A stretch of 64,000 nucleotides of DNA. Source: Pycnococcus provasolii. Taxonomy: Eukaryota > Chlorophyta > Pseudoscourfieldiophyceae > Pseudoscourfieldiales > Pycnococcaceae. The translations under genes were made by a program, and so were the position numbers. The notes below the pieces were generated by a model, which saw only the letters and a program-made list of their open reading frames with translations, had not been told where the DNA came from and did not search any database. Shown one piece after another: positions 19,966-31,415 of this stretch; positions within the stretch are counted from its first letter, which is position 1, and the number at the start of each line of letters is the position of its first letter. The stretch covers positions 682,001-746,000 of the forward strand of contig OW568864.1 in assembly GCA_938743325.2 (NCBI GenBank), given 5' to 3'.

Positions 19966-20583
19966 TTACACACCACCGGCGAGCGTCTCCGTCAACGCCT
20001 TCACGCCTGGAATTTCCAGCAGCTCGTCAAGGCTCAACTCCTCCAACTCCTCAAGCTCCGCTGTGAGGTCGTCGACGAAAGACGGCGGAATCTCTGCGTC
20101 CTTCTTCGCGAGGATACCCAAAATCTCGATGATTTCACCCTTCGGCAACTTTCCGTTCTCTCCAAACACCTCGAAGACGTCGCCAATGAACGCCTTGAAC
20201 GACTCCCCCACCATAGTCACGAGCAGCACAACCGCCTCCTTAGGCGTGATGGAGTCGTTCGCCACCTGTGCAAGGCTCAGCACCTTGGCGAGCGTGCTTT
20301 CGGACAGCCCTGCACTCCTGCAGAACTCCACGAACTGCGGTGTGTCGATGGTCTCGAACGCCTTGAGCTGGCTCCACACGACGCGCAGTTCGTCCACCGC
20401 GGGCGGTACGAAGTCCTCCAGGCTCTGCGAGACGTTCGCGAGGTTGGCGAAGTAGATGGCTGAGAACTCGTACAGGTCCTCCGGTTGCCTGCGAATCACC
20501 TCCTTGGTGTACGCTTTGAGAATGTCCGCCAAGTCGGGCGGCACGCGGATTTGCTCCGCCATGTAGATTGGCTCGACGTCCAT
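19966..20583 (-). CDS. RSP11: Radial spoke protein 11 / ropporin-like RIIa protein
   Basis: 205 residues. Residues ~9-50 (EQIRVPPDLADILKAYTKEVIRR, DLYEFSAIYF) are a RIIa/DPY30-type dimerisation-docking domain as in ROPN1L/RSP11, a component of flagellar radial spokes that binds AKAP-type helices. A helical body follows (FVEFCRSAGLSESTLAKVL, SITPKEAVVLLVTMVGE) and an acidic C-terminus (ELEELEELSLDELLEIPG). An internal Met at codon 8 is an alternative start. Presence of the gene implies an axoneme at some life stage. The stop is in GTGTAA, overlapping the poly(A) motif. Confidence 0.8.
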   Translation of the reverse strand: MDVEPIYMAEQIRVPPDLADILKAYTKEVIRRQPEDLYEFSAIYFANLANVSQSLEDFVPPAVDELRVVWSQLKAFETIDTPQFVEFCRSAGLSESTLAKVLSLAQVANDSITPKEAVVLLVTMVGESFKAFIGDVFEVFGENGKLPKGEIIEILGILAKKDAEIPPSFVDDLTAELEELEELSLDELLEIPGVKALTETLAGGV

Positions 20584-21991
20584 CTTAATATGTCTGTAAA
20601 GCTATAATATAAAAGACAACCAGAAGGCGGGGAACCTTAAGGCACGGGCACAGGCCTGAAAAGCCTCGAACTAACACGGCGCTGGGGAGTCGGCCGCGGC
20701 GAGGACGATGACGAGTTCGTCGTGTCGAGAGAGCGAGAGAGAGCGAGAGAAAGGGCGAGGGCGTACGAGAGGAGCTCGACCGGTTGGGCTTTTGCTGTCT
20801 TGTCTGTTGCGTGTGCACTGTGCTCTGTGCTCTGTGCTGCACTGAGACCCAACGAACCGAACCAGCAAGTCGCAACAAACCATCCCAATATTGCTCCCTG
20901 TTCTCCTGTTGCTTCCTTCCTAGGAGTTGCCTGTTCTCGAGAGCTCGCTGGCACCTCCCACCAAGTAGTACCAACTCCAGCAAAGTAGCAAACCAAGGAT
21001 CGGCGGATCCAAGCAAGGCCAAGGCTGCTTCCAAAGAGTGCAAGGGATCATTGCAGCATCCTGAGTGAACACGGCCACGGCACATGAAGAGAAAGAACAG
21101 TAAGAACTATCGTAAGTAGTCTAGGGTAATAACACAACGCACAACGCTCTGACAGACAGCTGATCGTCGACCATGCATGGGCCATGGGACGGACACGCCT
21201 TGCACTTGCGAATAACCTTAAGCTGATTCCTTCGCCCTTCTCATCAGACTGCCAGACACCAGAGGAAAAAGTTAACGGCGAACAAATACCGTAAAGTTTA
21301 CCTTTTTCACATCGATGACGAGAAGCATACTCTCGACCAAATACCTCAACCTTCGAACCTCGTCCTCGACCAAAGTACCTACCTTTAACCTGACCTCGAC
21401 CGACATCTCCATGAAGGATGGAACGTCTAGCTAAGAACTAGCTAGGTATTGCCTGTTGTCTGAAAATCACATCACGGAGACACGGAGGAGAAATCAACTG
21501 CAAGCCTGCAAGGCATACAGTGCAAGGTCCGGCCGAAAATGAAAGGGGAAAGGTCTGGCTGTCTGGCCCATGCAGCCATCACCTGGCAGCCTGGTCAAGT
21601 GTTCTTGGTCAAGACTCAAGACGAGGACGAAGAGTGTTGACGAAGAGGACGTGAAGAGGGGTTCGAGGTTAGGGTTTTAACCCCTAAAGGGTTAGGGTTT
21701 TAAAAGAGTAGGGTTCAAGTCTAAGTAGGGTTTTGTCTGAGTGCTGATGTACCGGTATCCCCTACTGTACGCGTTGTAGTTCTTGGTTGTGAGCCGAGAG
21801 GGGCCCCAGACAGCCAGAGAAAAAAAAAGTGACCCGTCCCAATTCATCCGTTCCCGCAAGATTTCGTGGCGTCTTCATCTTCATCCTGCGTCATCCTGTG
21901 TGTGTCGTGCGCCGACGGTTGGGTGCATAGTAGCTGTAGTACCTGCATTGGTGGTTAGGTTGGTTAGGTTGGTGTTCTCTTTGTTCTGGAC
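20584..21991. other. 1.4 kb head-to-head intergenic region
   Basis: No supported gene. A GAGA-type purine stretch (20722-20760), CTGTGCTCTGTGCTCTGTGCTG (20818-20840) and telomere-like GGTTAGGGTTTT copies at 21664-21735 are seen. The last lies ~260-330 bp upstream of the RAPTOR start. Several plus-strand frames of 60-95 codons exist, but their composition gives no support. Confidence 0.5.
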
Positions 21992-24900
21992 ATGGATGAC
22001 ATTACATCACCAAATGTCACAGGATCTGCATCAACACAGGTTGCCTTAAATTTAGGTCTGGGGACGCCTACGACGACGACCTCGACGGCGACGACCTCGA
22101 CGGCGACGGGCGTGACCCCCTTGGCGCATATCGTGCAGCCTGGGGGAGCTGTTAACACAAACCCTCCTGCTACGAGTCATAATGGCGGCGCCCCTAGTAG
22201 GACCATGGGGGATGGACAACCCCTGGCTTCGCCTCTTGTCATGGCAGGAGGCAGTGGTGCTCTCGCATCATCCAAGGATAGTGCGGCTGCTGCGAGTGAC
22301 ATACCTCCCGCACCCAGTGGCGCTGCGACTGGCGCACTCCCAGTCGCAGCAGCAGCACACGGGACGACACACGTATCAACACCCGCAACCCACAACAACG
22401 CCATAACAACATCAGCAACAGCCACATCACACGACACCACAACGAACGCACCACCACCACCACCACCTCCTCCACATGCAGTTGCAGAATACAACGCAGC
22501 GACCAATGCAACGATGCCGCCGCCGCAGCAGCAAAGGACAGGTGTGGGCGCAGTCGCTGCAGAGGCGGCAGCTCAACTGAACTTGACCAATCAGGACATG
22601 ACTCGCCAGCCGCAGATGCAGCAGCAGGAGGAGGCAACGTCGTCGCCGCCTCCTCCTCAGCCGTCGCCGGAACCAGTGCTGCCTTCGCAGCGGACCACGA
22701 CGCCAACGACCAGCAACACGACGCCGCCGTCACGGCCCCAACAGCCGAACACAGTATCAACCGCACAAGCGAGTGGAATGAACGTGCCGTCGGTGGTTGT
22801 GTCTCCGTGGCACCGCGCATCGACGCCGCTCTTCGCATCCGGGTTGCGATGCACGTTGACGGGCGAGGACCTTGACGAGAGAGAGCCAACCGCGAGCTCC
22901 GCACAGGTAAGCCAGTGGCGCGTGCGCGACCGGATGAAGACGACAACGGTGAGCCTCGTGCTGTGTCTAAACGTTGGCGTGGACCCGCCAGATGTCGTGC
23001 GAACGAGCCCATGCGCGCGGCTTGAGTGCTGGGTCGACCCGCGCACGCTCAGCCCGCAGAAGGCACTCGAAGCGATTGGAAAGAATCTGCAGGCGGCGTA
23101 CGAGAGGTGGCAGCCGCGAGCACGGTACAAGGCGTCGCTCGACCCAACCGTCGACGACGTGAGAAAGTTGTGCGCGGGACAGCGACGCTGTGCACGTGGC
23201 GAGCGCATGCTGTTCCACTATAACGGCCACGGCGTGCCTAAGCCGACGCCAAACGGAGAGCTGTGGGTTTTCAACAAGAGCTACACGCAGTACATCCCGC
23301 TCAGCCTCTACGACCTGCAGCACTGGGTTGGCGTTCCGGCGATGTACGTGATCGACTGCCACGCCGCGGGACTAGCTCTCAATGCGTACTGCCAGTTTGC
23401 GGAGCAGCGACAGAGGGAGAGGGAGTCCGAAGCCGCGTCGCGCTCCGGTCGCTCATCAACCGGTCAGGGTGGAAGTTCTGGCTCCGCAGTGCCAACCGCG
23501 CCACGCTACGACTACACGCGCGACGCCATCATTCTCGCGGCCTGCGCAGCGAACGAAACGCTGCCACAGACACAGGACCTCCCGGCGGACGTCTTCACGA
23601 GCTGCCTCGTGACCCCCATCCGCACAGCGCTGCTCTGGCTGTGCAACACGAGCCCGCTTCTCCGTGACGAAGTCTGCGTCGCCACGGGCTTGAGCTGCAT
23701 CGATATCGTTGACAAGGTGCCGGGCAAGGCGAACGACCGACGTACGCCGCTTGGCGAGCTCAACTGGGTCTTCACCGCCGTGACGGACACGATCGCGTGG
23801 AACGCGCTGCCCCGCCCTCTCTTTCAGCGCCTTTTTCGGCAGGATCTTCTCGTTGCCAGCCTTTTCCGCAACTTCCTGCTCGCCTGCCGCCTGATGCGCG
23901 CGCACGGTTGCACGCCACAGAGCATCCCGGTGCTGCCACCGACGCACGAGCACCCGATTTGGAGAGCGTGGGATGCCGCCGCGGAAGCGTGCTTAGCGCA
24001 GCTGCCTCGGCTCCTCGCAGCGGAGGGCATAGGCGTGAGCGGAGGTGCCGATGGCACGCCACAGGCGCAGTCTCCGGTGCGCACAACGCTCACCGGCGCG
24101 GCAACGGCAGCTTCGCCGCCGCAGAGCCCCGCGCATTTGCCAGGCGCCATGACGCCGACGCCCGCGGGTGGGCCGACGTTCATTCCCGGCACCTTCTTCG
24201 CGGAGCAGTTGACGGCATTCGAGGTCTGGCTTGATGGCGGCGGGAGGTGTAGCCATCCTCCCGAACAACTTCCCGTGGTGCTGCAGGTGCTGCTCAGCCA
24301 AGCTCACCGCCTTCGCGCTCTTGTGCTACTTGGCAAATTCCTCGACCTTGGACCGTGGGCCGTTGATGCCGCGCTATCCGTTGGAATCTTTCCGTACGTG
24401 CTTAAGCTGCTGCAGACGACGGCGAGCGATCTCAGGCACATTCTCGTATTCATCTGGGCGAAGCTTCTGGCTGTGGATCTGAGCTGCCAGGTGGATCTTG
24501 TGAAAGACGGCGGGCACACGTACTTTCTGCGATTTCTGTCCAGCGCCACCGAAGGTGGCGATGCGTCGTCGCCCAACCTGCCCGCGTCGGCCATCAGCCG
24601 AGAGGATCACCGGGCGATGGCAGCGTTTTGCCTAGCTCAGGTGTGCTACGAGCATCCGCGAGGGCGTTCCGCGTGTTGGGAGAGTCATGCCCTCGGTATA
24701 GCCTCGAGTGTTCTGGAGTCGTGCATGGGCGACGAGCGCTCGAGCCTTCTAACGCGTTGGCTATGTCTCCTGCTTGGCAATCTGTGGGATTCAAACACGC
24801 ACGGGCGCATCGCCGCCTTGGAGCGGGGTGTGCACGAGTTGCTCGGTTCTCTGCTATTCAACGCGCGCCTACCTTCGGTGCGAGCGAGCGCCGCCTATGC

Positions 24901-27900
24901 GCTTGGACTGCTCATTTCCACCCCCTTGGAGGAGCTCGACCTGCCACCTTCAAATGCAAGCGGCGTGGGTGCTCCGGCTTCGCCACTGCTCGTGCGAACT
25001 GCTCAGTCAAACGCCGCTGCATCCGCCGGCACTGGGCAATCGCTCGGAACGAGCGCGGGCGCGGGTGCGGGTGCATCGATTGGAAGCCAATTTAGTGCAC
25101 ACAGCAGCTTCAACACGCTCGGTGCGAATACGGCATCGCTGACGGCGAGCCCAGGAGCCACGCACGGAGGCGCGGACGAGACGATGCGCGGCGGATCGAG
25201 CGTTCGTTCGACAGGTGATCCCGGCACGACGCCCTCCACGCCTGGCTCGATTGGGACGTCCATGCATGGTATCGGATCATTGGATCGTCAAGCGTCTCTC
25301 GCAACGGGAGAGCAGAGTGTCCTGGCCTTGCTGCTGCCCGCCGTGCACGATGGCTCTGCCATGGTTCGTTGCGAGGTGGCATGTGCTCTGGCGCGTGCCG
25401 CTGTTGGACAGGGTGCTTTTCTTTCAAGTGGCGCGCAGACGCCCAACACAGGAGTTACACCAACCTCGAATGACAACATCGCCGTCTCCGTATCCGATTC
25501 TGTGACAACATTGCCCGTTGACAGCAGCAGTACCATGAATGAAAATACCGTGCATACCTCGGCAGGAGCGAATGACGACAAGAAATCGCCTGAGGTAACG
25601 GCGCTACAATCGTCCGAGCATCCGTCGAAGAGCGCGGCCATCACAACGCTGGAGGAGGCTGCGACAGGCTCGGTGATGCTCAACCGTCGCACGGCGTGTG
25701 TGCGAGTGGCTCGACCGAATTCCAGCACGGGCACAAATCGCGCGACGGGAGGCGACAGCCCGCTAACGCCTGCCCAGTTGCCAGCGACGTTGCACGATAG
25801 CCTTTTAGCGCTCAGCTGCGACGCGCATCCTGCGGTTGCACGTGCCGCGGTGGAAGCGCTCACCGCGGCTGGCGTCAGTGCTGCCGGCGAGCGCCCAGCA
25901 GCTTGTGGCGGTGGGAGGTTTTGGTTCGAGTCTGCAAGCGTGGCAGCGAGACCGTCGTCGCATGTGACCCCATCCACGCCTGGCGCCAAGTCGCTGCCGA
26001 AGGGCGACGTGGCGCGATCGTTTCCTCGCACGGCACCAGAGTCGACAATGTCTCCTGGACGAAAGCATGCGGGCAGCAGCTGGAGCCCGATGGGACTGTT
26101 TCGGCGTTTCGGCACGAGCAACGACTCTAAGCACAGTGGCAGCCACGGCGCACAGTCGAAAAGTGTGGATACCGAGGATCAATATGGTGGTTCAGATACG
26201 ATCGCGCACACGCCAACGGAAACGCCCCGCATCATTGATGGCGTTCCCCAATCACCGTCGGGCTTACCAGGAAGCAGCGGCAGCGGCAACTGTCCACGTT
26301 CGGGCATCTACGGGCGTGAGCGGCATCACTTTTCGCGCGCCAACCTCCCCTCGGCATTTGCCGAGGAGGATGCCACAGAGCGCGCGATGCGTGCGAATGC
26401 TGCGGCGAGTTCGGCGGAGATGGAGGCTGCGAGCGCACTCGCATCTTTTGCCGAGCGCGGCGGCGTGTCGGTGAATCCACTAAATGTGGTGGTAGGCGGC
26501 GCAAATCCGTCAGCGAATGGCGACGCTTGCGTCACCCTCGCATTCGGACCGGCGCCAATCCGCACGACGACAACTTCTAGTCGGGTGTACACCTCGAGCG
26601 TGAGCTGGGACTCCGCGATCGATGACAAATCTTCGCTTCCTCCTCCTCCTCCTCCACCACCACCAATTCGACTGGCGTGCACCGACCGACTTGGCGCAAG
26701 CCGCATCGTGGTAGCGGAGAATGGATCGCTGCTAACATCGCTGCCGCCGCCAGTGCCGCCTCCAATCAGGCCGATGGGAGGCGTCACTCCTGCTCACAAT
26801 CCGGCAATGGCAATTCACCATGGCCCTTCAAGCGGTGAAGGAACTCCCAGCAGCCACGACTCAGGCACCGAGCGTTGGGCGAAGTCTGTGCCTCTTGGCG
26901 TTGGGATGGCGACGCAAGCGTTTACCGGCATGGATGTTTCCGCCGCGCCGGGCTTAGCTATTCCCCCAGTGTACAGCTTCGTGGTGCAAGACGACCCGAG
27001 TGCCGAACATGCGCTACTCGGCGTCGCTTCGAACGACGGTGCGGTGCGCTTCTACTCGGGCTGGAATGCGAGCGCTCCAAGTCGCTTCGGGGCCATGGCT
27101 AACGGGCCGTCGTCTGCGTTGAATTCGGCAGATCCACCTCCTTGGATGGAGGAGAGCATGCGTCTGGTGGACGACCTCTTCCGCGAGTCTACCGGCACAG
27201 GTGGAACGGATTCCCGGCGCACGACGCGCTCCCCCGGGCACCCTGAGCTTGTCGCGGCGTTTCGTGCGGTGCCATTCGACGCCGACGCGAACGACCCCAG
27301 GCCAGGTGTGGTTCACGACATGACATATGGGCACTCGCCGACAGCGTCGGTGACGTCGTCGAGCTCGTTCTCGTTCTCGGCAAGCCGCCCGGGCTCGACA
27401 CGGTGCGTGTTCGAGTGGCAGGCTGGATCCGAGCTGCTGTATTCGGGCGGCGTGGGTCCGCAGGTGTACGTGTGGGACGCTCGCGCCGAGCGTCTGGCTG
27501 CGACAGTTACACTCGGTGCCTCGGAGAGTGCGACGGCGCTTTGTGCTGCGCGCGCTCTTCTAATTGCCGGCAGCAGCGGAGGCAGCCTCGCGCTGTACGA
27601 TCTAAGAGATCCAAGCCCGACAACGCTCGCGCTGCACCGCACGCATCCAGCGCGCATCGTTGGCGCGCGCATTGTCAATCCCGGCGGCGTGGGGGTTGCC
27701 GCGGAGCCGACGCATCCCGGGTTCCTTCTGGCCACAGCGGCGGCGAACGGCGAGCTTCACCTCAGCGACCTGCGCAAGCCCGGCGAGCCGATTCGACGTG
27801 TGGAGGCTCATGGATCTTGGATGTCACGCCTCGCCGCACATCCTCTCGCCCCTCTGTTGGCAACCATCGGAGGCTGTGGTTCGGCAAAGACGGAGAAGGA

Positions 27901-28132
27901 TGACGAGGTTGGCGTCGTTCGTGTGTGGTCCGGCGATGGCAGTTTGCTGTCGACCGTCCACGCGCCCGCCGTGTCCACTGCCGGAAGCATGGCGGGTAGT
28001 CCCGCGGCGTCACTCGGCCCGACATGTGTTGCTTTCCACCCAAGGCAGCTCATGCTGGGCATCGGTCTATCCAATGGCAGCGTGACGTGTCTGGGCTGCA
28101 GTATGCAACAGACCACAACAGGAGGGTCGTAA
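21992..28132 (+). CDS. RAPTOR: RAPTOR, regulatory-associated protein of TOR
   Basis: 2,046 residues in one exon. Residues ~1-270 are low complexity (Thr/Pro/Gln/Ala, poly-P). The raptor N-terminal caspase-like domain spans ~290-600: [50 protein letters not shown], then [13 protein letters not shown]/armadillo-like region runs ~720-1000 ([32 protein letters not shown]). Long disordered inserts occupy ~1000-1640. The C-terminal ~390 residues form a WD40 propeller ([54 protein letters not shown]). RAPTOR presents substrates to TOR kinase in TORC1, linking nutrients to growth. Plant RAPTOR has ~1,340 residues, so ~700 extra residues are inserts. TGTAA is ~40 nt after the stop. Confidence 0.95.
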   Translation: MDDITSPNVTGSASTQVALNLGLGTPTTTTSTATTSTATGVTPLAHIVQPGGAVNTNPPATSHNGGAPSRTMGDGQPLASPLVMAGGSGALASSKDSAAAASDIPPAPSGAATGALPVAAAAHGTTHVSTPATHNNAITTSATATSHDTTTNAPPPPPPPPHAVAEYNAATNATMPPPQQQRTGVGAVAAEAAAQLNLTNQDMTRQPQMQQQEEATSSPPPPQPSPEPVLPSQRTTTPTTSNTTPPSRPQQPNTVSTAQASGMNVPSVVVSPWHRASTPLFASGLRCTLTGEDLDEREPTASSAQVSQWRVRDRMKTTTVSLVLCLNVGVDPPDVVRTSPCARLECWVDPRTLSPQKALEAIGKNLQAAYERWQPRARYKASLDPTVDDVRKLCAGQRRCARGERMLFHYNGHGVPKPTPNGELWVFNKSYTQYIPLSLYDLQHWVGVPAMYVIDCHAAGLALNAYCQFAEQRQRERESEAASRSGRSSTGQGGSSGSAVPTAPRYDYTRDAIILAACAANETLPQTQDLPADVFTSCLVTPIRTALLWLCNTSPLLRDEVCVATGLSCIDIVDKVPGKANDRRTPLGELNWVFTAVTDTIAWNALPRPLFQRLFRQDLLVASLFRNFLLACRLMRAHGCTPQSIPVLPPTHEHPIWRAWDAAAEACLAQLPRLLAAEGIGVSGGADGTPQAQSPVRTTLTGAATAASPPQSPAHLPGAMTPTPAGGPTFIPGTFFAEQLTAFEVWLDGGGRCSHPPEQLPVVLQVLLSQAHRLRALVLLGKFLDLGPWAVDAALSVGIFPYVLKLLQTTASDLRHILVFIWAKLLAVDLSCQVDLVKDGGHTYFLRFLSSATEGGDASSPNLPASAISREDHRAMAAFCLAQVCYEHPRGRSACWESHALGIASSVLESCMGDERSSLLTRWLCLLLGNLWDSNTHGRIAALERGVHELLGSLLFNARLPSVRASAAYALGLLISTPLEELDLPPSNASGVGAPASPLLVRTAQSNAAASAGTGQSLGTSAGAGAGASIGSQFSAHSSFNTLGANTASLTASPGATHGGADETMRGGSSVRSTGDPGTTPSTPGSIGTSMHGIGSLDRQASLATGEQSVLALLLPAVHDGSAMVRCEVACALARAAVGQGAFLSSGAQTPNTGVTPTSNDNIAVSVSDSVTTLPVDSSSTMNENTVHTSAGANDDKKSPEVTALQSSEHPSKSAAITTLEEAATGSVMLNRRTACVRVARPNSSTGTNRATGGDSPLTPAQLPATLHDSLLALSCDAHPAVARAAVEALTAAGVSAAGERPAACGGGRFWFESASVAARPSSHVTPSTPGAKSLPKGDVARSFPRTAPESTMSPGRKHAGSSWSPMGLFRRFGTSNDSKHSGSHGAQSKSVDTEDQYGGSDTIAHTPTETPRIIDGVPQSPSGLPGSSGSGNCPRSGIYGRERHHFSRANLPSAFAEEDATERAMRANAAASSAEMEAASALASFAERGGVSVNPLNVVVGGANPSANGDACVTLAFGPAPIRTTTTSSRVYTSSVSWDSAIDDKSSLPPPPPPPPPIRLACTDRLGASRIVVAENGSLLTSLPPPVPPPIRPMGGVTPAHNPAMAIHHGPSSGEGTPSSHDSGTERWAKSVPLGVGMATQAFTGMDVSAAPGLAIPPVYSFVVQDDPSAEHALLGVASNDGAVRFYSGWNASAPSRFGAMANGPSSALNSADPPPWMEESMRLVDDLFRESTGTGGTDSRRTTRSPGHPELVAAFRAVPFDADANDPRPGVVHDMTYGHSPTASVTSSSSFSFSASRPGSTRCVFEWQAGSELLYSGGVGPQVYVWDARAERLAATVTLGASESATALCAARALLIAGSSGGSLALYDLRDPSPTTLALHRTHPARIVGARIVNPGGVGVAAEPTHPGFLLATAAANGELHLSDLRKPGEPIRRVEAHGSWMSRLAAHPLAPLLATIGGCGSAKTEKDDEVGVVRVWSGDGSLLSTVHAPAVSTAGSMAGSPAASLGPTCVAFHPRQLMLGIGLSNGSVTCLGCSMQQTTTGGS

Positions 28133-28226
28133 ATTTGTGGCTGAAGCGATTTGAAAATACAAATGAATGTCTGTAACAACAATTTGGCAATAAAAGAAAA
28201 CCAACAATTGAAGACACCCGACGACT

Positions 28227-29138
28227 TTATTCGTCGTCGTCGTCGTCGTCGTCGTCCCATCCGATACGTTTCAGTTTTGCATCAATTCGAGCCTCCTCTT
28301 CCTCGGCGTCGACGTTCAGCGCAGCGGGGCTGCACAGCAACTTGTGTTCCGGCCAATGGTTGCGCTGGCAGCTGCGCGAGCAGTAGAAGGTGTCGCGGCA
28401 CTGCCCACATTTGAACCTCGTTCCCTGGAACCCGCACGACGCACACCAGTGTGCCTTGTTCGCTGGTGCGATGGTTGGCGGTTTCCAGTCTGGTGGAACA
28501 CCTGGGCACCCCGGGTAATGGTTTCCCGGTCTGTCGTAGTCCGCTGTCGGGTCGTACATCTTGATTTCCTCCACCGGCGGCGGTCGTCCTGGTGGGATGT
28601 ACTCGTCGTCGTCGTCGGCACGCACGATATCGTACGACGCGCCTGGTATTGGTGGCGGCGCCTCCGGGTCGGGCATTTTTTGCTTTCTCGCCGCCCTGAG
28701 TGCCGCCTCTGCGTGCATTTGCGCGTCGTCCATGATTTTCCCGGCGGCGATGGCCCCGTGTCCAATGGGCGCAGCTCTCACGTCAAGTTCGTCACGCGGT
28801 CTGTCCAGTATGTCCCCGTTCGCGCGCGTGTAGTGCGAGGTAGGTCTCGGCACGTTTCGCAGGTCGTGAATGAGTCGATTTTTCTCGTGGTAGTAGTGCA
28901 TGGTTTCTGAGACTGTGGGTCCCACAGCTGGGTTACGGCATGGTATGGAGTGGTAGTATCTCGCTTTGAACGCTTCCAGTCGTCTTTGGGATCGAACACG
29001 TTCTTCTATTAAAGATGATTCTTCCGTATCTAAATAAGAGTGCATGATGAAAGATCTCCCATCGGACGGGTGATGTGACGGTGACGGAGGTGCGCCATCG
29101 CGAGTTGACGACATTGAGCCGTTCATCGATCTTTCCAT
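28227..29138 (-). CDS. MYND zinc-finger protein
   Basis: 303 residues. The zinc finger near the C-terminus (~246-283) has the MYND spacing CASCG-(7)-CGQCRDTFYCSRSCQ-(7)-HKLLC. MYND fingers bind proline-rich peptides. The N-terminal ~130 residues (EERVRSQRRLEAFKARYY, MHYYHEKNRLIHDLRNVPRP) look like conserved helices; a proline-rich part follows (PPPVEEIKMYDPTADYDRPG). The tail ends in a poly-Asp run from a GTC trinucleotide repeat. I cannot place the N-terminal part in a family. It is tail to tail with RAPTOR (94-bp gap) and head to head with glycerol kinase. Confidence 0.75.
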   Translation of the reverse strand: MERSMNGSMSSTRDGAPPSPSHHPSDGRSFIMHSYLDTEESSLIEERVRSQRRLEAFKARYYHSIPCRNPAVGPTVSETMHYYHEKNRLIHDLRNVPRPTSHYTRANGDILDRPRDELDVRAAPIGHGAIAAGKIMDDAQMHAEAALRAARKQKMPDPEAPPPIPGASYDIVRADDDDEYIPPGRPPPVEEIKMYDPTADYDRPGNHYPGCPGVPPDWKPPTIAPANKAHWCASCGFQGTRFKCGQCRDTFYCSRSCQRNHWPEHKLLCSPAALNVDAEEEEARIDAKLKRIGWDDDDDDDDE

Positions 29139-29224
29139 GAAGGGAGAATTACAGCAACTTAGTCTATGTAACGCCCGGGGCCAGAAACTAAAAATAAAAA
29201 ATCGCAGTAAAGGTACGCCCCGGG

Positions 29225-29323
29225 TTTATTCGTCGACCTAATTGCTGGTTATAAACCGGGTTAGGGGTTAGGGGTTAGGGTTAGGGGTTAGGTTTATAAC
29301 CAGCATTTAGGTCGACGAATAAA
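29225..29323. repeat. Long hairpin with telomere-like G-rich loop
   Basis: Two 33-bp arms (29225-29257 and 29291-29323) are reverse complements with one mismatch. The 33-base loop is GGGTTAGGGGTTAGGGG... , a G4-capable telomere-like array. It sits between the divergent MYND and glycerol kinase genes, ~120 bp before the latter's ATG. Confidence 0.9.
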
Positions 29324-29441
29324 TATCTATTTTTCTCTCGTAACTTACCGTACCGGGAAATCTTCGCTTGTCATTCGTCGTCGTCGACGCCGCCGGCCGT
29401 GCTTGTCGTGCTTGTCGTGCTTGTGATTAAGTTACCATACC

Positions 29442-30977
29442 ATGGGCGTGTTTCATTCTAAGCCTCGTCGTCCTGTGCTATTAGCGATCGACCAGGGCAC
29501 GCAGTCCACACGCGTGTGCATCTACGATGCCGACACGCTCGAGCGAATATTCACGCGACAAGTGGCACTGAAACAGTACACGCCCGCGCCGGGATACACA
29601 GAACACGATCCGGTGGAGATCTTTGAGAGCGTTCTGCACTGCATGAAGCCTTTCGCAACACCACGCTTCCTTCGCAAACACCAAGTGCTATGCATAGGAA
29701 TCACAAACCAGCGGGAAACTACAATAGCGTGGGACAAAACTACCGGAAAACCACTGCACAAAGCCATCGTGTGGCTCGACACGAGAACAAGCAAACTTGT
29801 CGAACAAATCAAAGAGTCGCACGGTGGGAACGGGGACGCACTCAGGCCTGTCACGGGCTTGCCGCTCTCAACGTACTTCTCTGGACTCAAAATGAGATGG
29901 CTCGTCGAAAACGTTCCCGAGGTTGCCAAGGCGGCGCAGGAAAAGAGACTCTGCCTCGGAACCGTCGACGCGTGGCTGCTGTACAACCTCACCGGAGGTG
30001 CGTCCAACGGAGGAGTATTCGTCACGGACGTCACGAACGCGTCGAGGTACTCGCTCATGGACCTGGCGTCGCTCAAGTGGTCCGCGCAGATGTGCGAGGA
30101 ACTCAAGGTGCCGATGGACGCGCTTCCGTCGATCGTCAGCTCCGCCGAGCCGTACGGCGCGGTGGCTGACGGCCTGCCGCTGGCGGGAACCACGATCAGC
30201 GGCGTGCTTGGCGACCAGCACGCCGCGCTACTCGGGCAGAGGTGTCGGGAGGGCGAGGCGAAGTGCACGTACGGAACGGGAAGCTTCCTTCTCGTCAACA
30301 CGGGCGCTAAGCTGTGCCCAAGCCAGAGCGGACTGCTGACTACCGTCGCCTTCCAGCTTGGTCGCAACTCGCCGACACAGTACGCTCTCGAGGGTGCCGT
30401 TCCGTGCGCGGGCATGGCTGTGAGCTGGCTGAAGGAAAACCTGAAGATGATCGACGATGCGCGGGAGAGCGAGACGGTGGCAAGCACGGTGCCCAACACG
30501 GGCGGATGCGCATTCGTGCCCGCTCTGCAAGGTCTGTTCGCGCCCAGGTGGCGCATGGACGCGCGCGGCGCACTTGTGGGACTATCGCTCTTCACCACGC
30601 GCGCGCACGTCGTTCGCGCGGTGCTCGAAGGCGTCGCACACTCGATCCGCGAGGTGGTGGATGCGATGGCGAAGGATGCACGGAAGTCTCTGACAACTCT
30701 TCGCGTCGACGGCGGGATGACGGCAAACAAGCTCGTGATGCAGATTCAGGCGGACTTGCTGGGAATTCCCGTGGAGTGTCCGAGCGACGCCGAGACGACA
30801 GTACGCGGCGCGGCTGTGGCGGCGAAGATCGGCGCTGGTCTCATGTCTGTGCAGGATGCGTTCAAGGGTTCGAGTGTGGTGAGTGCTTGGGTACCAAAGA
30901 CGGACGACGACGCGAGGTTACGTGCACGCGAGCACTGGGACAAGGCTGTGGAAAAGAGTTTAGGATGGGAAAGATAG
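29442..30977 (+). CDS. Glycerol kinase
   Basis: 511 residues, full length for the FGGY family (usually ~500). It phosphorylates glycerol with ATP to glycerol 3-phosphate. Motifs along the chain: AIDQGTQSTRVCIYD (phosphate loop 1), PGYTEHDP, IGITNQRETTIAWD, KAIVWLDTRT, TDVTNASRYSLMDL with the catalytic-region Asp, ISGVLGDQHAALLGQ, TYGTGSFLLVNTG, and the FGGY signature region RVDGGMTANKLVMQIQADLL. No clear transit peptide, so cytosolic is likely. No close TGTAA was seen after the stop. The 3' flank is A-rich and pyrimidine-poor. Confidence 0.95.
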   Translation: MGVFHSKPRRPVLLAIDQGTQSTRVCIYDADTLERIFTRQVALKQYTPAPGYTEHDPVEIFESVLHCMKPFATPRFLRKHQVLCIGITNQRETTIAWDKTTGKPLHKAIVWLDTRTSKLVEQIKESHGGNGDALRPVTGLPLSTYFSGLKMRWLVENVPEVAKAAQEKRLCLGTVDAWLLYNLTGGASNGGVFVTDVTNASRYSLMDLASLKWSAQMCEELKVPMDALPSIVSSAEPYGAVADGLPLAGTTISGVLGDQHAALLGQRCREGEAKCTYGTGSFLLVNTGAKLCPSQSGLLTTVAFQLGRNSPTQYALEGAVPCAGMAVSWLKENLKMIDDARESETVASTVPNTGGCAFVPALQGLFAPRWRMDARGALVGLSLFTTRAHVVRAVLEGVAHSIREVVDAMAKDARKSLTTLRVDGGMTANKLVMQIQADLLGIPVECPSDAETTVRGAAVAAKIGAGLMSVQDAFKGSSVVSAWVPKTDDDARLRAREHWDKAVEKSLGWER

Positions 30978-31415
30978 AAAGGTAGATACCCCCTAGGTAA
31001 CTAAAAAGTAAATGAAAAAAAACGAAAAAACAAAAACGAAAAACAACAACAAGAAAAAGAAGAAGAAAGAGGCACAGCACGCACAGCACCAGTAAAGTAC
31101 TACGATAGGAAGTAAAGGTAGGAAGTAAGCAAACTTGACAAGCGCAAGATGAAAAGAGAACCCGCTGAACAAAACACAGAGAACCCCCAAACTCAACCCC
31201 TAAGTCGTAACCCCCAAACGTGCCCCAGAGAACCCCTAAAGTAAAGTTTACTTCGCGCTTATTACCCAAGGGCTTCTTCTTACCCGCGGGGAGAGTCCGG
31301 GTAGGGTTATGGGGGATAGGATCTGGCACCGAATTCCCCCTTCGCCCGTTGGCTCCCTCTTCCCCCCCCCCCCCCCCTCTCGGGCGTCATTCTCCTTCCG
31401 GAACACTCGTGAACC
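30978..31415. other. Intergenic region, A-rich then telomere-like and poly-C
   Basis: An A-rich stretch (31010-31070) follows glycerol kinase. Then AACCCCTAAG / AACCCCCAAAC / AACCCCTAAAG copies lie at 31183-31245 and a ~15-base C run near 31363-31377, just before the Derlin start. Minus-strand Phe/Leu-rich frames are shadows of the A-rich tract. Confidence 0.5.

Noticed and set aside
29522-30730. Long minus-strand frame opposite glycerol kinase
   Set aside because: It mirrors a strongly conserved coding sequence and shows no protein-family features.
30993-31329. Phe/Leu-rich minus-strand frames after glycerol kinase
   Set aside because: They translate an A-rich spacer; hydrophobicity is a by-product of poly-T.
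31361-31378. C homopolymer before Derlin
   Set aside because: Length is probably unreliable in sequencing and no function can be assigned.
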